In this document: positions 4,288 through 6,946 of the stretch, piece after piece | How the letters are laid out: every line of letters begins with the position of its first letter | How positions within the stretch are numbered: the first letter of the stretch is position 1 | NCBI GenBank assembly: GCA_003456175.1 | Contig: DMPB01000184.1 | Coordinates: forward strand, 15,066-22,011 | Reading direction: 5' to 3' | DNA: 6,946 nucleotides | From: Chitinophagaceae bacterium | GTDB taxonomy: Bacteria > Bacteroidota > Bacteroidia > Chitinophagales > Chitinophagaceae | Notes under the pieces: model-generated | What the model saw: only the letters and a program-made list of their open reading frames with translations | Told to the model about the DNA's origin: nothing | The model's database searches: none | Position numbers and translations under genes: made by a program

Positions 4288-6946
4288 TTAGCGTAGCTTT
4301 TCATACATCAGTAGTTGTATGGGGGCGTTGTTTTTAGCCAATAACACCGCCTGCTTACCGCCTACTTGTAGTGGCTGCATGTTACGAACTTGATAAGTAA
4401 TAGGCAGTGTTGTTGAATTCGGCTGCCATAATAACGATGCGGTAAATGTGGGTTGTGTTTGTAACAGTAAGCCATAATCGGCATCGTAACGGCCCATTTG
4501 TATGTTGTTATCGTAAAAATTACCTGCTAATAATACATGCGTTGGATCGAGTGCTAACATTGCTCTTAGCGGCGATAACTGCATGGTATAAGGTAGTTGT
4601 GTGGTTGGCACTTGCGTAAATACACCTTTGCCATTGCCCAAGAAAATGCTATTGGCAAGATCGGTAACGGTATGTTGTTGCGCTGCTTTTAATGAATTGG
4701 CACCAAGTAAAGTTGATAAATCGGCTTTGGCAAACGCCTCGGCATATAAGAATTTTTTCTTGAGTATAGGTAATTGCTTTTGCAACTCGTCTTTGTTCGC
4801 AAATGGAATTTCTTTACCATTAAGATAGTAAGTAAGTATTTGCTCCGTAACACCGTTACCATCAAAATCGTTGATATATAAACGAATGGGTTGTTGCTCA
4901 GTAGCTTTTAGTCGACTGTTAAGGCCTAAGTTACCTGCAACAATATCGGTAATGCCATCGGCATTCACATCGGCTACAAGTAGTTTGTGCCACAAGCCCT
5001 TGTTACCAATGGTAGCTTGCGTGTAAGCTTGGCCACTACTAGTAACACTATAAATATGCCCCCACTCAGTTGCAATTAAAAGATCGGGTTTAGCATCGCC
5101 ATTAATATCGGTTGCTACAGCATCTGTAACCAAGCCTATACGTGATATGATTTTTTGCAATGCGTTAGTTGCCTTCTTAAAGTTTCCGTTACCATCATTT
5201 ACCGTAAGGTAGCTTTCGGGAATTGTGCCATAAGCGTTAGGCTGGGCTCTGGCTCCAATAAATACATCGAGCCAGCCATCGCTATTAAAATCGGCTGCTA
5301 CAATACAACTTGCTGTTGCATAGATACCATCGAAGGCATGTAGCTGCTTGCTAAAATTACCTTTGCCATCGTTCAGGTATAAGCGAGGTTGGTTGTGCTC
5401 ATCGTTGCCATAAAATTCATTACCACCACTTGCTATAAGCAAATCGGGTGAGCCATCGTTATTAACATCGGCAAAAGTGGCTGCTACATCTTCAAAGCTG
5501 CTATCGGCTAACAGAGCTGTTGAGGTACGATTTGAAAAAGTACCATTTGATTGCTGCATGAACAATGCCGCTGGCTGATCGCGTGCACCACCAACAAATA
5601 CATCGTGTAGACCATCTGCATTCACATCGGCTACTGCCAGTGCTGGTCCTTCTTTGCTCACCATCCAAGGAATAAGCTGTTCTCGATCGAATTCTACAAA
5701 GCTATTTTCTTGATGGGTGTATTGCAGTTGGGCAGCTTTTGTTATATCGCTCCAAACATAATGATGCTGTATTGGTTGTGGTTGTAACTGCTTGAAATTA
5801 AACTTTGGCAGATTGGGTTGATACGTTAGTGTATTATACAGCTTAGTGGTATCGATGGTAAGATATTGGTACGTATTATCGGGCCAAATAAGTATAGCAG
5901 AATCAATAGTAGTTGTTGGAACAGCTAACTGTAAGGGCACCTCCATACTGCTTTGAAACCCTCGTACTGGCTGCTTTTCATAGCTCAACACTTGCTTATT
6001 GGTGTACAATAATACTCTGGCACCAATAGCGTTTTTGTTGGTGGTATTGCCTTTTAACGTGATTGTAAAGCTGGGTGCTTGTTTAGTATCGTTACAAGTG
6101 TTGCGATAACAGCTTGCTTTATCATTAATATTATTAACGATGATGTCTATATCGCCATCGTTATCAAAATCGGCATACGCGGCCCCATTACTGAATGTTG
6201 GTATGTTATCTGCAACGCTTATTGCTGCATCGGTAAATTGTACATTGCCTTGATTGAGGTATACTTTGTTCGGCAGCTTAATTTCGGGATAGTTATTGAT
6301 AACTGCCATATCTTTCTCACCAATGGTATTGGTACGAATTTTAGCTTGTACTTCTTCGTTGCTTATATAGTTCACATAGTCGATGTCGTTCAACCGTTTA
6401 GGAATACCATTGGTAATAAATATATCTTTTAAGCCATCGTTATTTAGATCTACTAACAGTGGGGCCCAACTCCAATCAGTTGCATAAATACCAGCATACA
6501 AGCCTACTTCACTGAACTTACCATTACCTCTGTTTAACTGCAAGTTATTACGTGCATACTGATGGTTATAGCCATGTTTCAATTTCACTTGAAATATATC
6601 GTAAGCATCTTCGCCAAGAGATCGTTTTAAAATATAGGGATCGTCGGGGAGCATATCCATACTAATGATTTCAGGCTGTGCATCATTATTGAGATCGGCC
6701 ATATCGACACCCATACTGAATTGACTAGTATGTTGTATTTGTTCGTTTAAAACTTCTTTAAAGGTTCCATTTTTTTGATTGATGTAGAGATAATCGTTTT
6801 CATGAAAATCGTTACCTACGTATATATCAGGATATCCATCGTTATTAACATCATTAATAGCAATACCTAAACCGTAACCAATAGCAGTGCTATTGATACC
6901 AGCCGCTTGTGTAATATCAGTATACCTGCCGGCATCGTTCCGATAA
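4288..6946 (-). CDS. FG-GAP/VCBS repeat protein with ASPIC/UnbV domain (5' end outside window)
   Basis: The frame is open from the right edge to the TAA at 4290-4288: 885 residues are visible and the N-terminus is missing. An internal ATG at 6714 is not the start, because the 77 upstream codons continue the family pattern (a calcium loop DVNNDGYPD, then NDFHENDYLYIN). Ten loops of the type D-x-[ND]-x-[DN]-[GA]-x-x-[DE] mark FG-GAP/VCBS beta-propeller blades, four before and six after an ASPIC/UnbV domain. That domain spans about 5845-6063 (N-A-I-G-A-R-V, then R-G-F-Q-S-S and I-L-I-W-P-D). The C-terminus has G-N-F-Y-D-N-N and G-R-Y-D-A-D-Y-G. From memory, Bacteroidota relatives are secreted or surface proteins of about 1,100 residues, often near SusC/SusD genes, so roughly 200 residues are probably missing. 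Substrate unknown; a carbohydrate-binding or adhesion role is plausible. A copy of the iterated 14-mer is embedded at 5197-5210. Confidence 0.88.
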   Translation of the reverse strand, partial: YRNDAGRYTDITQAAGINSTAIGYGLGIAINDVNNDGYPDIYVGNDFHENDYLYINQKNGTFKEVLNEQIQHTSQFSMGVDMADLNNDAQPEIISMDMLPDDPYILKRSLGEDAYDIFQVKLKHGYNHQYARNNLQLNRGNGKFSEVGLYAGIYATDWSWAPLLVDLNNDGLKDIFITNGIPKRLNDIDYVNYISNEEVQAKIRTNTIGEKDMAVINNYPEIKLPNKVYLNQGNVQFTDAAISVADNIPTFSNGAAYADFDNDGDIDIIVNNINDKASCYRNTCNDTKQAPSFTITLKGNTTNKNAIGARVLLYTNKQVLSYEKQPVRGFQSSMEVPLQLAVPTTTIDSAILIWPDNTYQYLTIDTTKLYNTLTYQPNLPKFNFKQLQPQPIQHHYVWSDITKAAQLQYTHQENSFVEFDREQLIPWMVSKEGPALAVADVNADGLHDVFVGGARDQPAALFMQQSNGTFSNRTSTALLADSSFEDVAATFADVNNDGSPDLLIASGGNEFYGNDEHNQPRLYLNDGKGNFSKQLHAFDGIYATASCIVAADFNSDGWLDVFIGARAQPNAYGTIPESYLTVNDGNGNFKKATNALQKIISRIGLVTDAVATDINGDAKPDLLIATEWGHIYSVTSSGQAYTQATIGNKGLWHKLLVADVNADGITDIVAGNLGLNSRLKATEQQPIRLYINDFDGNGVTEQILTYYLNGKEIPFANKDELQKQLPILKKKFLYAEAFAKADLSTLLGANSLKAAQQHTVTDLANSIFLGNGKGVFTQVPTTQLPYTMQLSPLRAMLALDPTHVLLAGNFYDNNIQMGRYDADYGLLLQTQPTFTASLLWQPNSTTLPITYQVRNMQPLQVGGKQAVLLAKNNAPIQLLMYEKLR
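4438..4449 (-). repeat. Partial match to the C-variant motif (TGCGGTAAATGT)
   Basis: Twelve bases are identical to the reverse complement of 4236-4247, the outer part of the hairpin's left arm; the match breaks off after that. It codes for T-F-T-A near the C-terminus of the FG-GAP protein. It may be a decayed copy or chance, and I count it separately from the clear copies. Confidence 0.3.
4843..6852 (-). repeat. Ten calcium-binding FG-GAP/VCBS loop repeats (protein-level)
   Basis: The nine-residue loops lie at 6826-6852 (DVNNDGYPD), 6670-6696 (DLNNDAQPE), 6424-6450 (DLNNDGLKD), 6145-6171 (DFDNDGDID), 5602-5628 (DVNADGLHD), 5443-5469 (DVNNDGSPD), 5266-5292 (DFNSDGWLD), 5083-5109 (DINGDAKPD), 4945-4971 (DVNADGITD) and 4843-4869 (DFDGNGVTE). 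The large gap between the fourth and fifth holds the ASPIC/UnbV domain. At DNA level they share only short words; GCATTCACATCGGCTAC occurs at both 4961-4977 and 5618-5634. The repetition is driven by the protein fold. Confidence 0.85.
5197..5210 (+). repeat. Iterated 14-mer, copy inside the FG-GAP gene
   Basis: Exact ATTTACCGTAAGGT on the plus strand, so the gene reads its complement (AGC TAC CTT ACG GTA AAT GAT, coding S-Y-L-T-V-N-D). It is the only exact copy well inside a gene rather than near a gene end. Its orientation relative to the gene is opposite to that of the copies in the DUF4139 gene and xylB. Confidence 0.8.

Noticed and set aside
6079..6432. Plus-strand open frame of 117 codons inside the FG-GAP gene
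   Set aside because: Its Ile/Val-rich product is the antisense of repeated Asp/Asn codons in the calcium loops; no independent gene signal.
4843..6852. Repeated ATCGGC/CCATCG words as a DNA tandem repeat or CRISPR-like array
   Set aside because: Spacing is irregular and the repeats follow the DxNxDGxxD protein loops, so they are codon-level consequences of the FG-GAP fold.

Overview
The window looks like chromosomal DNA from a Bacteroidota bacterium, probably from the Chitinophagales or a nearby group. The evidence is an AT-rich composition, start codons without Shine-Dalgarno sequences, a SusC-type TonB-plug signature, a large FG-GAP/VCBS protein with an ASPIC/UnbV domain, and a xylulokinase with the sequence variants I associate with that phylum. 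The placement below phylum is inference.

Layout, left to right. A possible 12-codon start of a gene runs off the left edge on the minus strand. Next comes a minus-strand gene for an exported DUF4140/DUF4139 (MuiA-like) protein that carries a TonB-plug-like module inside its C-terminal domain. A 132-bp intergenic region separates it from a divergent plus-strand xylulokinase gene (xylB). xylB ends 7 bp from a convergent minus-strand gene for a small lipoprotein of unknown function. Upstream of the lipoprotein gene on the same strand, 60 bp away from its preferred start, lies a long minus-strand gene for an FG-GAP/VCBS-repeat protein with an ASPIC/UnbV domain. Its 5' end lies beyond the right edge of the window.

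Functionally, xylB is the only clear metabolic gene (xylulose to xylulose-5-phosphate). The other three genes encode envelope or exported proteins. No xylose isomerase, transporter or SusC/SusD pair is visible, so the window is not a recognisable polysaccharide utilisation locus. The FG-GAP gene and the lipoprotein gene could be co-transcribed, but a strong hairpin sits between them.

The signal that ordinary annotation does not explain is a short iterated near-palindromic word, ATTTACCGTAAGGT, with core TTAC(C/G)GTAA. It occurs four times exactly and once with one mismatch. A shorter 12-base variant lies inside the DUF4139 gene, and a weaker partial match lies in the FG-GAP gene. Copies occur in both orientations and in different reading frames of unrelated genes. 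Three of the four loci with full-length copies are at or just past the 3' ends of genes. At one locus two copies face each other and form a 16-bp hairpin. The single mismatch there is a G·U wobble in the RNA of the flanking genes. The pattern resembles DNA uptake sequences or HIP1/REP-type iterated words, but I know of no described element with this sequence in Bacteroidota.
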